In this document: positions 29,333 through 39,706 of the stretch, piece after piece
Numbering within the stretch: the stretch's first letter is position 1
Layout: each line of letters opens with the position of its first letter
From: Streptomonospora alba
GTDB lineage: Bacteria > Actinomycetota > Actinomycetes > Streptosporangiales > Streptosporangiaceae
Assembly (NCBI RefSeq): GCF_000826685.1
Contig: NZ_JROO01000036.1
Location: forward strand, 1-64,000
Direction of reading: 5' to 3'
DNA: 64,000 nucleotides
Made by a program: the position numbers and the translations under genes
The notes under the pieces: generated by a model
What the model was told of the DNA's origin: nothing
Databases searched by the model: none
The model's input: the letters and a program-made list of their open reading frames with translations, nothing else

Positions 29333-29372
29333 AACCTCAGCAGCGGCCTCGGCGGCACCGCTCCGCCGGTGC

Positions 29373-29888
29373 TCACACCTGCAGGAGCAGGTCGTCGCGG
29401 CGGTGCAGCTCCTGGCCTTCGATCCCGGCCAGCAGGTCGCGGACCGGGCCGCGGCCCACGATCTCGGCGTCGGGGTCGATGTCGGCCCAGGGGCGCAGCA
29501 CGAACGCGCGCTCGTGAGCACGCGGATGGGGAAGCGTGAGCCGGGGGTCGTCGCTGCGCTCGCGGTCCACCGCGATGATGTCGACGTCCAGGGTCCGCGG
29601 TCCCCACCGCACCTCGCGCACGCGCCCCAGCGCCTCCTCGACCGACTGTGTGCGCTCCAGCAGCACGTCGGGGGGGATCCGGGTATCGGCGGTCACCACG
29701 GCGTTGAGGAACGGCCCCTGGTCGGGACCGCCCACTGGAGCGGTCTCGTAGATCGGCGACAGGGAAACCGGCTCCAACTCCGGCGCGTCGAACAGCCCGT
29801 CGACGGCGCCCTGCAGCGCGGCCATCCGGTCGCCCACGTTGCTGCCCAACGACAGAACGACCCGTCGCAGTACCGTCAGTCCGTTCAT
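29373..29888 (-). CDS. folK: 6-hydroxymethyl-7,8-dihydropterin pyrophosphokinase FolK
   Basis: 171 residues. FolK transfers pyrophosphate from ATP to the pterin in folate synthesis. Visible marks: LSLGSNVGDRMAALQGAVD, SPIYETAPVGGPDQGPFLNA, GRVREVRWGPRTLDVDIIAV and LTLPHPRAHERAFVLRPW. The ATG at 29888 has GAGGGTGG upstream. It lies 59 bp after folB in the folate cluster. Confidence 0.97.
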   Translation of the reverse strand: MNGLTVLRRVVLSLGSNVGDRMAALQGAVDGLFDAPELEPVSLSPIYETAPVGGPDQGPFLNAVVTADTRIPPDVLLERTQSVEEALGRVREVRWGPRTLDVDIIAVDRERSDDPRLTLPHPRAHERAFVLRPWADIDPDAEIVGRGPVRDLLAGIEGQELHRRDDLLLQV

Positions 29889-29947
29889 GGCCCACCCTCT
29901 GTCACGACTTCTGGAGTGCACACGGGGTCCAGCGGCCGCCGCACCGC

Positions 29948-30319
29948 TCACCCGCCCCCGCGGACGACGGTGACGGAGACGTCGCCGAAAACGTGCGGGA
30001 GGGGCGCTTGCGGCTTGTGCACCGTCACCTCGGCGCGGCGTACCCGCGGTTCGGACAGGCACACCGCCGCCAACCGCTCGGCCAGCGTCTCGATCAGCTG
30101 CACCGCGTCACCCTGCACCACCGCCACCAGGCGGTCGGCGAGCTCACCGTAGTGCACCGTGTCGGCGAGGGCGTCGCTGCGCCCGGCCGCGGCCAGGTCG
30201 AGCCCGAGCCCGACGTCGACGACGAAGTCCTGGCCGTCACGGCGCTCGTGCTCCAGTACCCCGTGGTATCCGCGGACACGAAGGCCGCTGAGCCGGATGC
30301 GGTCCAGCTCCTCGTTCAC
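29948..30319 (-). CDS. folB: dihydroneopterin aldolase FolB
   Basis: 123 residues. FolB cleaves dihydroneopterin to the hydroxymethyl pterin used by FolK. Marks: LSGLRVRGYHGVLEHERRDG, FVVDVGLGLD, DTVHYGELADRL, LIETLAERLA and EVTVHKPQAPLP with the catalytic Lys. The GTG start overlaps the stop of the preceding gene in a GTGA, so translation is coupled. Confidence 0.97.
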   Translation of the reverse strand: MNEELDRIRLSGLRVRGYHGVLEHERRDGQDFVVDVGLGLDLAAAGRSDALADTVHYGELADRLVAVVQGDAVQLIETLAERLAAVCLSEPRVRRAEVTVHKPQAPLPHVFGDVSVTVVRGGG

Positions 30320-30777
30320 AGCACGTCCCCGCCCTGGTCGCCGTCCTCGTCTTCGTTCTCGTCGAGCAGGACCGGCGAGGCGTGGTGCGACCACAGCCGC
30401 CAGCCCTCCGGGGTGTGCACGAACATGTTCGTGGTCACCACCTGACCGCCCGCGACGAAACCGGGAGTGTCGTCCTCGGCGGTGAGGACGTTCTCCTCGC
30501 AGGTGACCATGGCCACCTCGCCGCTGACGCCGATGTGGGTCTCGGTGAGCACGTACTGGATGTAGGGCACGTTGGCCATGATCAGCGTCCAGGCGCGCAT
30601 GATCTCGGAACGGCCGCGCAGCAGCGGCCAGCCGGGATTCACGCAGACGAGGTCGGGCGCCTCGTCCTCCTCGGCCCAGACGCGGCGCATCAGGTCGATG
30701 TCGCCGTTCTCGATGGCGCCGTAGAACTGCGCGTTGGCCTCGGCCACGCGCTCCATGACCTCCTGGCGGGACTTCAC
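30316..30777 (-). CDS. NTF2-like (SnoaL-type) protein inside the folate operon
   Basis: 153 residues with an NTF2-like cone fold (EANAQFYGAIENGDIDLMRR, VCVNPGWPLLRGRSEIMRAW, GEVAMVTCEENVL, TNMFVHTPEGWRLWSHHASP). A Glu/Asp-rich tail ends it. It overlaps both neighbours by GTGA junctions and is thus co-translated with folP and folB. Homologues occupy the same place in other actinobacteria. No enzymatic role is established; an accessory or small-molecule-binding part in folate synthesis is inference. Confidence 0.88.
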   Translation of the reverse strand: MKSRQEVMERVAEANAQFYGAIENGDIDLMRRVWAEEDEAPDLVCVNPGWPLLRGRSEIMRAWTLIMANVPYIQYVLTETHIGVSGEVAMVTCEENVLTAEDDTPGFVAGGQVVTTNMFVHTPEGWRLWSHHASPVLLDENEDEDGDQGGDVL

Positions 30778-31847
30778 GCGCCGCTCCGGCCGACGAGCTC
30801 GCCACGCCCTTCGTCGAGGTGGGCCCCGCCGGTGCCCCACGCGGAGGCGACCCGCACCGCGTCGGCGTTGGGCCGCACGTCGTGCACGCGCACGCACCAG
30901 GCGCCCCGGGCCGCGGACAGGGTCGTCAGCGCGACGGTCGCGTCGTCGCAGCCGGTGAAGTCGCGCGGGTTGCCGTCGGCGTCGCTGAGCAGCCGGCCGA
31001 GGAAGCGCTTGCGGGAGCCTGCGATCAACAGTGGACGCCCCAAGTCGTTGAATCGGTCGAGGTGTGCGAGCAGCGCCCAGTTGTGGGCGCGGTCGGGCAG
31101 TTTGGAGAACCCGAGCCCGGGATCGAGCACGATCTGGGCGGGGTCGACCCCCTCGTCGGCCATGGCCGACATGCGGTCGCGCAGTTCGTCGTGGACCTCG
31201 CGGACCACGTCGTCGTAACGGGCGCGGTCCTGCATCAGGTGGCTGTGGCCCCGCCAGTGCATCAGCACGTAGGCGACACCGGTCTTGGCGACGAGTCGGG
31301 CCATGGCGGGGTCGGCGAGTCCGCCGCTGACGTCGTTGACCAGCCGCGCGCCCGACTCGACCGCGTGGGCGGCGACCTCGGCGCGCATGGTGTCGACGCT
31401 GACCGCGATCCCCTGGCGGGCGAGCTCGCGCACCACCGGACCCACGCGGCGCAGTTCCTCCTCTAGGGAGACCCGCTGGGCACCCGGCCGTGTCGACTCT
31501 CCGCCCACGTCGATGACGTCGGCCCCCTCGTCGGCGAGGTGCAGGCCGTGCTCGATCGCGCTCGAGGTGTCGAACCAGGCCCCGCCGTCGGAGAACGAGT
31601 CCGGAGTGACGTTGACGACGCCCATGACCAGGCACCGCCGCCGAACCGGAAGGCCGGGGAGGTCCCGGCCCGAAGGGAGCGGGGCGGGGCCGGCTCCGGC
31701 GCCCTGCCCCTGCTCGGATCCGTTCGCTTCGATAGCCGTGATCTTCTTTTCCCTCCCGTACGTGGGCCGCCGCGGCCGACGGGCGGATCGTGCGGTCAGC
31801 CTACGAGACCCCCGGCTTACGCTGCGACCCGCCTCTTGATCGATCAT
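30774..31847 (-). CDS. folP: dihydropteroate synthase FolP
   Basis: Joins the pterin pyrophosphate to p-aminobenzoate; target of sulfonamides. Marks: VMGVVNVTPDSFSDGG, DVGGESTRPGA, VSVDTMRAEVA, LVNDVSGG, VLMHWRG, VLDPGLGFSK and IAGSRKRFLG. The start is doubtful. The first in-frame ATG (31847) gives about 75 residues before the MGVVNV motif, where about 25 is usual. The stretch near 31740 has GGGAGG followed by an ATC nine bases later, which would fit a normal N-terminus only with a rare start codon. It is followed by a GTGA overlap. Confidence 0.93.
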   Translation of the reverse strand: MIDQEAGRSVSRGSRRLTARSARRPRRPTYGREKKITAIEANGSEQGQGAGAGPAPLPSGRDLPGLPVRRRCLVMGVVNVTPDSFSDGGAWFDTSSAIEHGLHLADEGADVIDVGGESTRPGAQRVSLEEELRRVGPVVRELARQGIAVSVDTMRAEVAAHAVESGARLVNDVSGGLADPAMARLVAKTGVAYVLMHWRGHSHLMQDRARYDDVVREVHDELRDRMSAMADEGVDPAQIVLDPGLGFSKLPDRAHNWALLAHLDRFNDLGRPLLIAGSRKRFLGRLLSDADGNPRDFTGCDDATVALTTLSAARGAWCVRVHDVRPNADAVRVASAWGTGGAHLDEGRGELVGRSGA

Positions 31848-31959
31848 GCCCGGCGCGGCCGGTGCCAATCGACCGGTTGCGCTCAGGGCCGAACGGTCGA
31901 CCGGGGAGTCCGGGGAGTCCGGGTGCGGCCCGCGGGACCGGCGGGATACCGGCGGCGGA

Positions 31960-32589
31960 TCAGTCGCGCCCCAGGATCAGGCTCATCGCCTCGGAACGCG
32001 TGCGGTCGCGGTTGCGGAAGTCGCCGCGCACCGCCGAGGTCACGGTCTTGGCGCCGGGCTTGCGCACTCCGCGCATCGTCATGCACAGGTGCTCGGCCTC
32101 GATGACCACGATCACGCCCCGCGGATCCAGGTGGGCCATGATGCCGTCGGCGACCTGTGTGGTCAGCCGCTCCTGGACCTGCGGGCGGCGGGCGTAGACG
32201 TCCACCAGCCGGGCGATCTTGGACAGACCGGTGATCTGGCCCTTGCTGTTGGGGATGTAGCCCACGTGCGCGCTGCCGTAGAAGGGCACGAGATGGTGCT
32301 CGCAGGTGGAGTACAGCTCGATGTCGCGGATCAGCACCATTTCCTCATGGCCTGCCTCGAACACCGTGGTCAGTACGTCCTCGGGCTTTTGCCCCAGTCC
32401 CGCGAACTGCTCCTCGTAGGCCCGCGCGACCCGGGCGGGGGTGTCGCGCAGGCCGTCGCGTTCCGGGTCCTCGCCGATGGCCAGGAGGATCTCCCGGACC
32501 GCCTTCTCGATGCGCGCGTGGTCGACCTCGTGGTGTTCGGGGACGACCAGCGGGATATCGGTGTCCGGGCGAGGGCCTTCGGCGCTCAC
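31960..32589 (-). CDS. folE: GTP cyclohydrolase I FolE
   Basis: 209 residues. Converts GTP to dihydroneopterin triphosphate, the entry to folate. Marks: [40 protein letters not shown] with zinc-binding Cys and His, [49 protein letters not shown] with the second zinc Cys. The GTG overlaps the ftsH stop in a GTGA. Confidence 0.98.
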   Translation of the reverse strand: MSAEGPRPDTDIPLVVPEHHEVDHARIEKAVREILLAIGEDPERDGLRDTPARVARAYEEQFAGLGQKPEDVLTTVFEAGHEEMVLIRDIELYSTCEHHLVPFYGSAHVGYIPNSKGQITGLSKIARLVDVYARRPQVQERLTTQVADGIMAHLDPRGVIVVIEAEHLCMTMRGVRKPGAKTVTSAVRGDFRNRDRTRSEAMSLILGRD

Positions 32590-34679
32590 GCCTGGTCCCC
32601 GGAGTCGTCCCCGGACTCGTCCGGCCGGCGCCCGCTGCCGTTCACACCGCCCGGGGAACCGTCCTCGTGCTCGCCCCGGCGGTCGGACTCGTCCCAGGGC
32701 TCGCCGCCGGAGTAGCCGCCCTGGCCGTTGCCCGAGGACACCTCGTCCAGGTCGCGCGCGCCCAGCACGGCCATCTCCTTGGGCGTCTTCACGGGCGGTT
32801 GCGACGAGGGCTGGCGCTTGCCGTAGCCGGTGTAGGAGCCGCGCGACGGCCGCGTGGCCACCGGAGCGAAGATCTCCAGGACCTCCTCGCGGGACAGGGT
32901 CTCCTTGTCCAGCAGGTGCAGCACCAGGTCGTCGAGGACGGCGCGGTACTCGGTCAGGATCTCCCAGGCCTCGTCGTGCGCCGACTCGATGAGGCGGCGC
33001 ACCTCCTCGTCGATGACCGAGGCGATCTCCTCGGAGTACTCGCGTGCGTGCGACATCTCGCGGCCCAGGAACGGCTCGGTGTTGCCGCTGCCGAACTTGC
33101 GCGCGCCCAGCCGCTCACTCATGCCGTACTCGGTGACCATGTTGCGGGCGAGGCTGGTGGCCTTGTCGATATCGTTGCCCGCACCCGTGGTGGGCTCGTG
33201 GAACACCAACTCCTCGGCGGCGCGCCCGCCCAGCATCATGGCCAACTGGTCCATCATCTCCGAGCGCGAGGTGAGGAACTTGTCCTCCATCGGCACCGAC
33301 ATGGTGTAGCCCAGCGCGCGACCGCGCGGCAGGATGGTGATCTTGTGCACGGGATCGGCGTGCGGCAGGGCGTGGCCCACCAGGGCGTGGCCGCCCTCGT
33401 GGTAGGCGATCATCTTCTTCTCGGCGTCGGCCATGACGCGGGTCTTGCGCTCCGGACCCGCCATGACGCGGTCGATCGCCTCCTCCATGGTCTCCATGTC
33501 GATGACGTTGCGGCCGGCGCGGGCCGACAGCAGGGCGCCCTCGTTGACCACGTTGGACAGGTCGGCGCCGGTCATCCCGGAGGTGCGCCGGGCGATGACG
33601 CCGAGGTCGACGTCGTCGCCCATCGGCTTGCCCTGGGCGTGCACCTTGAGGATGCCCTTGCGGCCCTCCATGTCGGGGCGGTCCACGACGATCTGGCGGT
33701 CGAAGCGGCCCGGGCGCAGCAGCGCGGGGTCGAGGATGTCGGGCCGGTTCGTGGCGGCGATGAGGATGACGCCGCTCTTGATGTCGAACCCGTCCATCTC
33801 GACGAGCATCTGGTTGAGCGTCTGCTCGCGCTCGTCGTGGCCGCCGCCCATGCCGGCGCCGCGGTGGCGCCCGACGGCGTCTATCTCGTCGACGAAGATG
33901 ATGGCCGGCGCGTTGGCCTTGGCCTGCTCGAACAGGTCGCGCACCCGCGAGGCGCCGACACCGACGAACATCTCGACGAAGTCCGAGCCGGAGATGGAGT
34001 AGAACGGCACGCCCGCTTCGCCGGCGACGGCGCGGGCGAGCAGCGTCTTACCGGTACCGGGAGGCCCGAAGAGCAGCACGCCCTTGGGGATCTTCGCTCC
34101 CATCGACTGGAACTTCGAGGGGTTCTGCAGGAAGTCCTTGATCTCGTGGAGTTCCTCGATCGCCTCGTCGGCGCCCGCGACGTCGGTGAAGGTGCTCTTG
34201 GGAGTGTCCTTGGTGATCAGCTTGGCCTTGGACTTGCCGAAGTTCATCACCCGGCCGCCGCCGCCCTGCATCTGGTTCATGATGAACAGGAAGATGGCGA
34301 TGATGATGATCAGCGGCAGGAAGCTGAACAGCAGCGACACGAACATGCTGTCCTGCGGGACCTCGATGTCGTAGGAGCTGAGGTTGCCGTTCTCCTGAAG
34401 GTCCTCGAGCCGCTGCGCGATCTGGTCGCCCTGGCCGGCCACCCAGTTGGCCTCATAGACGTCGCCGTCGGTGGTCGTGACCTCGATCCGCTGTTCCTTG
34501 TCGATCAACTTGGCGTTGTCGACGTCGTCCTGGGAGATGATGTCGAAGACCCGGGAGGAATCGACTTTCTCCGGCTCCTGGCCGGATCCCAGTCCGGTGA
34601 GCTGGAAAACGAGGATCATCAACAGGCCGATGGCCAAGAACCACAGCCACGGCCCGCGGTAAAAGCGCTTGAGATTCAT
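32586..34679 (-). CDS. ftsH: membrane-bound ATP-dependent zinc metalloprotease FtsH
   Basis: 697 residues. Two N-terminal membrane helices ([38 protein letters not shown]) flank a periplasmic-side domain. AAA module: [20 protein letters not shown], Walker [13 protein letters not shown], second region of homology [19 protein letters not shown]. The protease has HEGGH as zinc motif and a later Asp ([14 protein letters not shown]). The C-terminal 80 residues are Gly/Ser/Asp-rich and variable. It degrades membrane and regulatory proteins. Its end overlaps folE. Confidence 0.98.
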   Translation of the reverse strand: MNLKRFYRGPWLWFLAIGLLMILVFQLTGLGSGQEPEKVDSSRVFDIISQDDVDNAKLIDKEQRIEVTTTDGDVYEANWVAGQGDQIAQRLEDLQENGNLSSYDIEVPQDSMFVSLLFSFLPLIIIIAIFLFIMNQMQGGGGRVMNFGKSKAKLITKDTPKSTFTDVAGADEAIEELHEIKDFLQNPSKFQSMGAKIPKGVLLFGPPGTGKTLLARAVAGEAGVPFYSISGSDFVEMFVGVGASRVRDLFEQAKANAPAIIFVDEIDAVGRHRGAGMGGGHDEREQTLNQMLVEMDGFDIKSGVILIAATNRPDILDPALLRPGRFDRQIVVDRPDMEGRKGILKVHAQGKPMGDDVDLGVIARRTSGMTGADLSNVVNEGALLSARAGRNVIDMETMEEAIDRVMAGPERKTRVMADAEKKMIAYHEGGHALVGHALPHADPVHKITILPRGRALGYTMSVPMEDKFLTSRSEMMDQLAMMLGGRAAEELVFHEPTTGAGNDIDKATSLARNMVTEYGMSERLGARKFGSGNTEPFLGREMSHAREYSEEIASVIDEEVRRLIESAHDEAWEILTEYRAVLDDLVLHLLDKETLSREEVLEIFAPVATRPSRGSYTGYGKRQPSSQPPVKTPKEMAVLGARDLDEVSSGNGQGGYSGGEPWDESDRRGEHEDGSPGGVNGSGRRPDESGDDSGDQA

Positions 34680-35156
34680 CTATCCGGAACCCCGCTGGGT
34701 CCGTCCCTCCTGACCAGCCGGCTTGCCCCGAAAACCGCAGGGGTCGGCTCGGCCGCGGATGCCGGGTGCAGGCGCCTGCGCGCCGTTCACCGCACCCGGG
34801 CCGCTCAGCCGAGTAGCCCCATGTGGCCGCCGGAGGCGGAACCTATCGGACACGTTTCCTACATTCGCGGATGGCCTGCGGTGCTGCACAGCCCCCGCAG
34901 TTCCCTACCACGTCGGGATAATCGACGGTACACCCCGTTCATCACCGGGTGCACTCGCGCGTCTCCACGTTCGCGGACGGTGGAACCCGTCACGGGTCAA
35001 ACGTGCGGGCAGGGGGCTGTTGTTCCCGCCCGCCTCTTCTAACGGACCGCTGACGCGCACGGATCTCCGCTACCCGCCTCCCCCGCCCCCTGGCGGAGCG
35101 CGCCGCCGACCGCTGCAGAGCCGCGGCATGCGCAGCGGCCCCCAGCCGGCGCGTCC
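34680..35156. other. 477-bp intergenic region between hpt and ftsH
   Basis: No gene. A lower-G+C patch at 34905-34960 (GGGATAATCGACGGTACACC) is the best candidate for the ftsH promoter. The half next to hpt has GC-rich dyads around 35118-35145 that may end the hpt transcript. Confidence 0.45.
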
Positions 35157-35711
35157 TCAGTCCTGGTAGACGTGCGGCGCCAGAGTGCCGATGAGGGGGA
35201 GGTTGCGGTACTTCTCGGCGTAGTCCAGCCCGTAGCCGACGATGAACTCGTTGGGCAGATCGAAACCCACGTAGCGCACGTCGAGCTCCACGTCGAAGGC
35301 GAGCGGCTTGCGCACCATGGTGCAGATCTCCACCGACTCCGGGCCGCGCGACTTCAGGTTGCCCACCAGCCAGGAGAGGGTCAGCCCGGAGTCGATGACG
35401 TCCTCGACGATCAGGACGTTGCGGTCCTTGATGTCGATCTCCAGGTCCTTGAGGATCCGCACGACACCCGAGGACGTCGTGCCCGCCCCGTAGGAGGACA
35501 CCGCCATCCAGTCCATCTCGCACGGATGGTGCAGCTCGCGGGCGAGATCGGCCATGACCATGATGGCGCCCTTGAGGACGCCGACGAGCAGCAGGTCCTT
35601 CCCGGCGTAGTCGGCGTCGATCTCGGCCGCCATCTCGCCCAGCTTGGCGCTGATCTGGCTCTCGGTCACCAGGACCTTCTCCAGATCCTCACCCATGTCT
35701 TTCGCGTCCAC
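35157..35711 (-). CDS. hpt: hypoxanthine phosphoribosyltransferase
   Basis: 184 residues from a GTG at 35711 (ATG 35696 is also possible). Purine salvage: converts hypoxanthine and guanine to IMP and GMP. Marks: LLVGVLKGAIMVMADLAREL, MAVSSYGAGTTSSGVV, the PRPP motif VLIVEDVIDSGLTLSWL, and YVGFDLPNEFIVGYGLDYAE. The pairing with tilS upstream and ftsH downstream is the common actinobacterial and Firmicute order. Confidence 0.97.
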   Translation of the reverse strand: MDAKDMGEDLEKVLVTESQISAKLGEMAAEIDADYAGKDLLLVGVLKGAIMVMADLARELHHPCEMDWMAVSSYGAGTTSSGVVRILKDLEIDIKDRNVLIVEDVIDSGLTLSWLVGNLKSRGPESVEICTMVRKPLAFDVELDVRYVGFDLPNEFIVGYGLDYAEKYRNLPLIGTLAPHVYQD

Positions 35712-35954
35712 GCTTGACTGACCTCGCTGCTCAGGTCGGGGTTGGAGAACGTCCCCAGAATAGACGGGCACCGGGGCGCCACCGTCCGCCGGCACCCGGC
35801 CGCGTCGGAGCGTGCGCGCGGCGCTCGTCCGCTCCGGCGGCCGCTTCAGGCACGCGGCACCGCCGAAGGGCGGCCCCTCGGACCTCGGGTGCCGGGCGCG
35901 GCAGGGGCGGCGGTGTGACAGTGATCATGCACTGCCGGGACCTGCCCGCGCGGT

Positions 35955-36977
35955 TCACGTTCGCTGCGCGTCGCCCCGCGCGTCGCCTTCCGCGGCGGCG
36001 CCGCCAAAGGCGATCCGGTCCCGGATGCGCAGGCCGCGGACCCCGCCGGGCAGGTCGACGTGCGCCTGCCCCCGCCAGTCGGACACCAGGCGGTCCAGCT
36101 CCTGCACGTGCACCGCGAACAGGGTCCCGGCCGGGGCGCCCGCCGCGATCGCCGCGCGGCGCAGCAGCCGGGTGCGCACTGCGCGGGGCAGTTTCGCCAG
36201 CGCCGTAGCGTCCAACGTGGTGCCGCCGCCCGAGCCCGCACGCACACTCTCCTCGGCGGAGTCGGCCCATCGGTCCAGCGCGTCGGCGTCGTCGCGCAGC
36301 AGGTCGGAGGTGCGGGCGAGCGCCTCGGCGATGCCCGGGCCCAGCTCCCGCTGCAGCACCGGCAGCACCTCCCGGCGCACGCGCGAGCGCGCGTAGGCGG
36401 GGTCGGCGTTGTGCGGGTCGGACCACGCGGCAAGCCCCATGTCGGCGCAGGCCGTGTGCACCTGCGCGCGAGACAGCCACAGCAGCGGCCGCAGGTAGCG
36501 CCCGCTGCGCGCCGGCATCCCCGACAACGAGCGGCCGCCCGAGCCGCGCGCCAGCCGCAGCAGCACCGTCTCGGCCTGGTCGTCGCGCGTGTGGCCGAGC
36601 AGCACGGCCTCGGCGCCCAGCCGCCGCGCGGCGTGGTCCAGAGCGGTGTAGCGGGCGACGCGGGCGGCGCCCTCGGGCCCGCCCTCGGCGCCCACGTGCA
36701 CGACCGCGCTTTCGGCCGGTTCCAGGCCGAGTCCGCGCATGGTCGTGACGACCTCGGCCGCCCGCAGTTCCGAGCCCTCCTGCAACCCGTGGTCGACGGT
36801 GATCCCGCCCGTGCGCAGTCCCATCCGCGGGGCGGCGAATGCGGTCGCACCCGCCAGCGCCAGCGAGTCGGCGCCGCCGCTGCAAGCCACGAGCACCAGG
36901 GCGCCGGAGTCCAGGTGGGACAGCGCGCCGCGGACGGCGCGGCGGACCGCCGCGACAGCGGGGGGCGGCCCGGTCAC
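35955..36977 (-). CDS. tilS: tRNA(Ile)-lysidine synthase TilS
   Basis: 340 residues. Modifies C34 of tRNA-Ile(CAU) to lysidine. The PP-loop [13 protein letters not shown] is at the N-terminus, with [36 protein letters not shown] and [11 protein letters not shown]. Length is typical of actinobacterial forms, which have a short C-terminal region. It starts with GTG 25 bp after the metalloprotease stop. Confidence 0.96.
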   Translation of the reverse strand: MTGPPPAVAAVRRAVRGALSHLDSGALVLVACSGGADSLALAGATAFAAPRMGLRTGGITVDHGLQEGSELRAAEVVTTMRGLGLEPAESAVVHVGAEGGPEGAARVARYTALDHAARRLGAEAVLLGHTRDDQAETVLLRLARGSGGRSLSGMPARSGRYLRPLLWLSRAQVHTACADMGLAAWSDPHNADPAYARSRVRREVLPVLQRELGPGIAEALARTSDLLRDDADALDRWADSAEESVRAGSGGGTTLDATALAKLPRAVRTRLLRRAAIAAGAPAGTLFAVHVQELDRLVSDWRGQAHVDLPGGVRGLRIRDRIAFGGAAAEGDARGDAQRT

Positions 36978-37002
36978 GTCGGGCCTCCCGCCGCTGCGGG
37001 CG

Positions 37003-38145
37003 TCACTCCGGAGACGGGCCGCCCGCGGTCCCGCCCTCGGACGCAGGGCCCTCCCCGAACTCCTGCGGCAGTGCGGCGGGGCGCACGACGCGGTCGATCC
37101 AGGCGTCGGGGTTGCGGATCTCCTTCAGCGTCGGCAGCGTCTCGGGCGACTCCCACACGCGGTTGAAGTCGGCCATGCCGACACGGGAGACCACGCTGCG
37201 CACGAAGGCCGCGCCCTCCTCGTACTGCTTCATCTTCAGGTCGATGCCGAGCAGCTGGCGGATGACCTTGTCGACGCGGTTGACGCCCTCGCGGCGGCGC
37301 TGGAAGCGGCGCCGGATCTCGGCGACGCTGGGCACGACCTCGGGGCCCACGGCGTCCATCACGTAGTCGCCGTGGCCTTCGGCGAGGCTCATGACCGCGG
37401 TGATGCGGTCCATGATCTCGCTCTGCTCCTCGCTCTGGAACGCCTCGATGAGGTTGGCGTCGCCGCCGCGGATCGCCTCGGCGACGGCCTCGCCCGCCGA
37501 GCGCAGCCGGTCGAGCAGCTGGCCGGCGTCGACGTTGGAGGCCAGGAGCATCTCCTGCATCTGCTCCTGCACGTAGTCGCGCAGCCAGGGCGAGGACGTG
37601 AACTGCATGCGGTGGGTCTCCTCATGCAGGCACACCCACAGCCGGAAGTCGTGCGGGTCCACGTCGAGCTCGCGCTCGGTGTGCACGATGTTGGGAGCGA
37701 CCAGCGTGAGCCGTCCCGTGGGCGCCCGGCCGTCGGGGTCGGGCGGCAGGAACAGCTCGTACTGGCCCAGTACCCGGCCGGCGAGGTAGGACAGCACGGC
37801 GCCCAGCTGGACGCCGGTGACGCGGGAGCCCACGGCGGTGGTGAGGTTGCCGGCGGCGCCGGAGTTCATCCGTTCGCCGCCGAGGCGGTCGAGGATGGGC
37901 TCCAGCACCACCCGGAACCCGGCGACATTGGCCTTGATCCAGCCGGGCCGGTCGACGATGACCGCTGGTCCGGCCGGCTCAAGGGGTTCCATACCGGTGA
38001 ATTCGCGCACATGGCCCTGCGCGGTGGTGGACAACTCGCGCAGCTGCGCCACCGCCTGACGGGCGTCTGCGAGATCCACCTGCGGGCCGGGCCGAACAAG
38101 TCGGACACCGGTACTGACGGCTACGTCCCAGTCGATCAAACTCAC
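37003..38145 (-). CDS. zinc-dependent metalloprotease (DUF2342 / F420-associated type)
   Basis: 380 residues from a GTG with GAAGG upstream; the open frame before it is antisense. The family is called coenzyme F420 biosynthesis-associated zinc metalloprotease from gene neighbourhoods only. Marks: [34 protein letters not shown], the zinc motif HEETH in [15 protein letters not shown] and the downstream [13 protein letters not shown] with a further His/Glu. Predicted cytoplasmic. It sits between dacB and tilS, a place it keeps in Streptomyces. The substrate is unknown. Confidence 0.93.
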   Translation of the reverse strand: MSLIDWDVAVSTGVRLVRPGPQVDLADARQAVAQLRELSTTAQGHVREFTGMEPLEPAGPAVIVDRPGWIKANVAGFRVVLEPILDRLGGERMNSGAAGNLTTAVGSRVTGVQLGAVLSYLAGRVLGQYELFLPPDPDGRAPTGRLTLVAPNIVHTERELDVDPHDFRLWVCLHEETHRMQFTSSPWLRDYVQEQMQEMLLASNVDAGQLLDRLRSAGEAVAEAIRGGDANLIEAFQSEEQSEIMDRITAVMSLAEGHGDYVMDAVGPEVVPSVAEIRRRFQRRREGVNRVDKVIRQLLGIDLKMKQYEEGAAFVRSVVSRVGMADFNRVWESPETLPTLKEIRNPDAWIDRVVRPAALPQEFGEGPASEGGTAGGPSPE

Positions 38146-38264
38146 GCCTTCACCGTACCCACGAAACCGCCGAGTGGGCGTGCGCCGCGGGGATTTCGGG
38201 GTTTCCTCAGGGAAGTTCCCCACCACGGCCCCGGCATCGGGGAGCGGCGCCGTCCTGCGCCTCG

Positions 38265-39650
38265 CTAGCTGCAGCCGCACTCGGCGAGGGCCGCGGCGAA
38301 GGTGTCCAGGGTGCTGCCCAGCGCAGAGGGGTCGTTGACCATGAACGCGAACGCCAGCAGCCGCCCGTCGGCGTCGTAGGCGGTGCCGGCCAGGGTGCTC
38401 ACGCCGCTGAGCGTGCCGGTCTTGGCGCGGATGCGTCCCGCGCCGGATGCGGACCCGCTGGCGCCGGAGTAGCGGTTGGCGAGGGTGCCGGTGAAATGGG
38501 CCGTCGGCAGTCCGCTGACGGCCGAGTACAGGCCCGGCCGCTCGGGATCGGCCGACAGCCGCACGAGGGCGACGAGCGCCTGGGGCGTGATGGTGTTGTT
38601 GACCGACAGCCCGCTGCCGTCCTCGACGTGCACGTCCTGCACGCCCAGCTCCTCCATCACGTCGCTCACGCCCTCCGCGCCGCCGGCGAAGGAGGCGTCG
38701 TAGCCCTGGGCCAGGCCGATCTTGCGGAACAGCGCCTCGGCGATGTTGTTGTCGCTCTCCAGAAGCATCCACTCGACCAGCGAGGAGATGGGCGGCGACT
38801 GCACCGCGGCCACGGCCTCGGCGTCCCCGGGCGCCTCGGCGGGGCTGGGTTCGCCGGTGACCTGCACGCCCGCGGCCTCCAGCTGCTCGGCGAAGGCGTC
38901 GGCGGTGACCCCCGGCGGGTCGCCGACGCGCTCGCTGTAGTGGTCCGCGGGGTCGACGCGTCCGCCGTCGAGCATCAGTGCGTGCACCGTCGAGACGCTG
39001 CCCTCGTCGACGTAGCCGGGCTTCCACCCCGGGCCCATGTTGGAGCCGCTGTAGTGGGAGTCGTCGTAGCTGAGCTCCACGGAGTCGGTGCCGGACTCCT
39101 CCAGCGCGGCGGCGGTGTCGGCGGCGAGTTGTTCCAGAGTGGCCGGACGCGGGTAGTGGTCTCGGTCACGGGTCTCGGTGAGGGTGGGGTCGCCGCCGCC
39201 GACGAGCACGATCCCGCCGTCCTCGTCGCGGACCACTTCGGTCCTCAGCCGGGTGTCGGGGCCCGCGGCGTGCAGTACCGAGACCGCGGTGACGATCTTG
39301 GTCGTGGAGGCGGGCACGGCTCCCCGGCCCGCGTCGCGGCCGTAGAGCCGCTCGCCGGTGCCGGCGTCGGCCACGTACGCGTAGAGGCCGTCGGTGACCC
39401 CGGAGTCGGCCATGGGATCATCGAGCTTGTCCCGGAGCCGCTCCGGATCCACCTGGGCGGCGTCCTGCTGCGCCGTGTCGGGCGCGTCCTCGGCGAAGGC
39501 GACAGGATAGGGCATCGCCGCGGGTGGCCGGGAGTCGATGATGTCGATCGCGACGGCACCCGCCACCAGCACGAATATGTTGAGGACGGCCAACGCGGAC
39601 AGCGCACGGGCCCGTACCTGCCGCACCCTGGACCTGCCTTCCGTTGGCAT
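38265..39650 (-). CDS. dacB: D-alanyl-D-alanine carboxypeptidase / endopeptidase (PBP4, S13 family)
   Basis: 461 residues from ATG 39650, which has AAAGG seven bases upstream. One N-terminal membrane helix or uncleaved signal (ALSALAVLNIFVLVAGAVAI). Active-site motifs: SxxK in VPASTTKIV, SxN in LLESDNNIAEALF, KTG in RIRAKTGTLSG. It trims peptidoglycan peptides outside the cell. The C-terminal CGCS is odd. Only 56 bp separates it from the divergent ppa, so their promoters must overlap. Confidence 0.95.
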   Translation of the reverse strand: MPTEGRSRVRQVRARALSALAVLNIFVLVAGAVAIDIIDSRPPAAMPYPVAFAEDAPDTAQQDAAQVDPERLRDKLDDPMADSGVTDGLYAYVADAGTGERLYGRDAGRGAVPASTTKIVTAVSVLHAAGPDTRLRTEVVRDEDGGIVLVGGGDPTLTETRDRDHYPRPATLEQLAADTAAALEESGTDSVELSYDDSHYSGSNMGPGWKPGYVDEGSVSTVHALMLDGGRVDPADHYSERVGDPPGVTADAFAEQLEAAGVQVTGEPSPAEAPGDAEAVAAVQSPPISSLVEWMLLESDNNIAEALFRKIGLAQGYDASFAGGAEGVSDVMEELGVQDVHVEDGSGLSVNNTITPQALVALVRLSADPERPGLYSAVSGLPTAHFTGTLANRYSGASGSASGAGRIRAKTGTLSGVSTLAGTAYDADGRLLAFAFMVNDPSALGSTLDTFAAALAECGCS

Positions 39651-39706
39651 ACGACGACCTTTGACTGTTTGTAGCGACACTAGCCGCAGAGGAAGCCGAG
39701 AACAGC

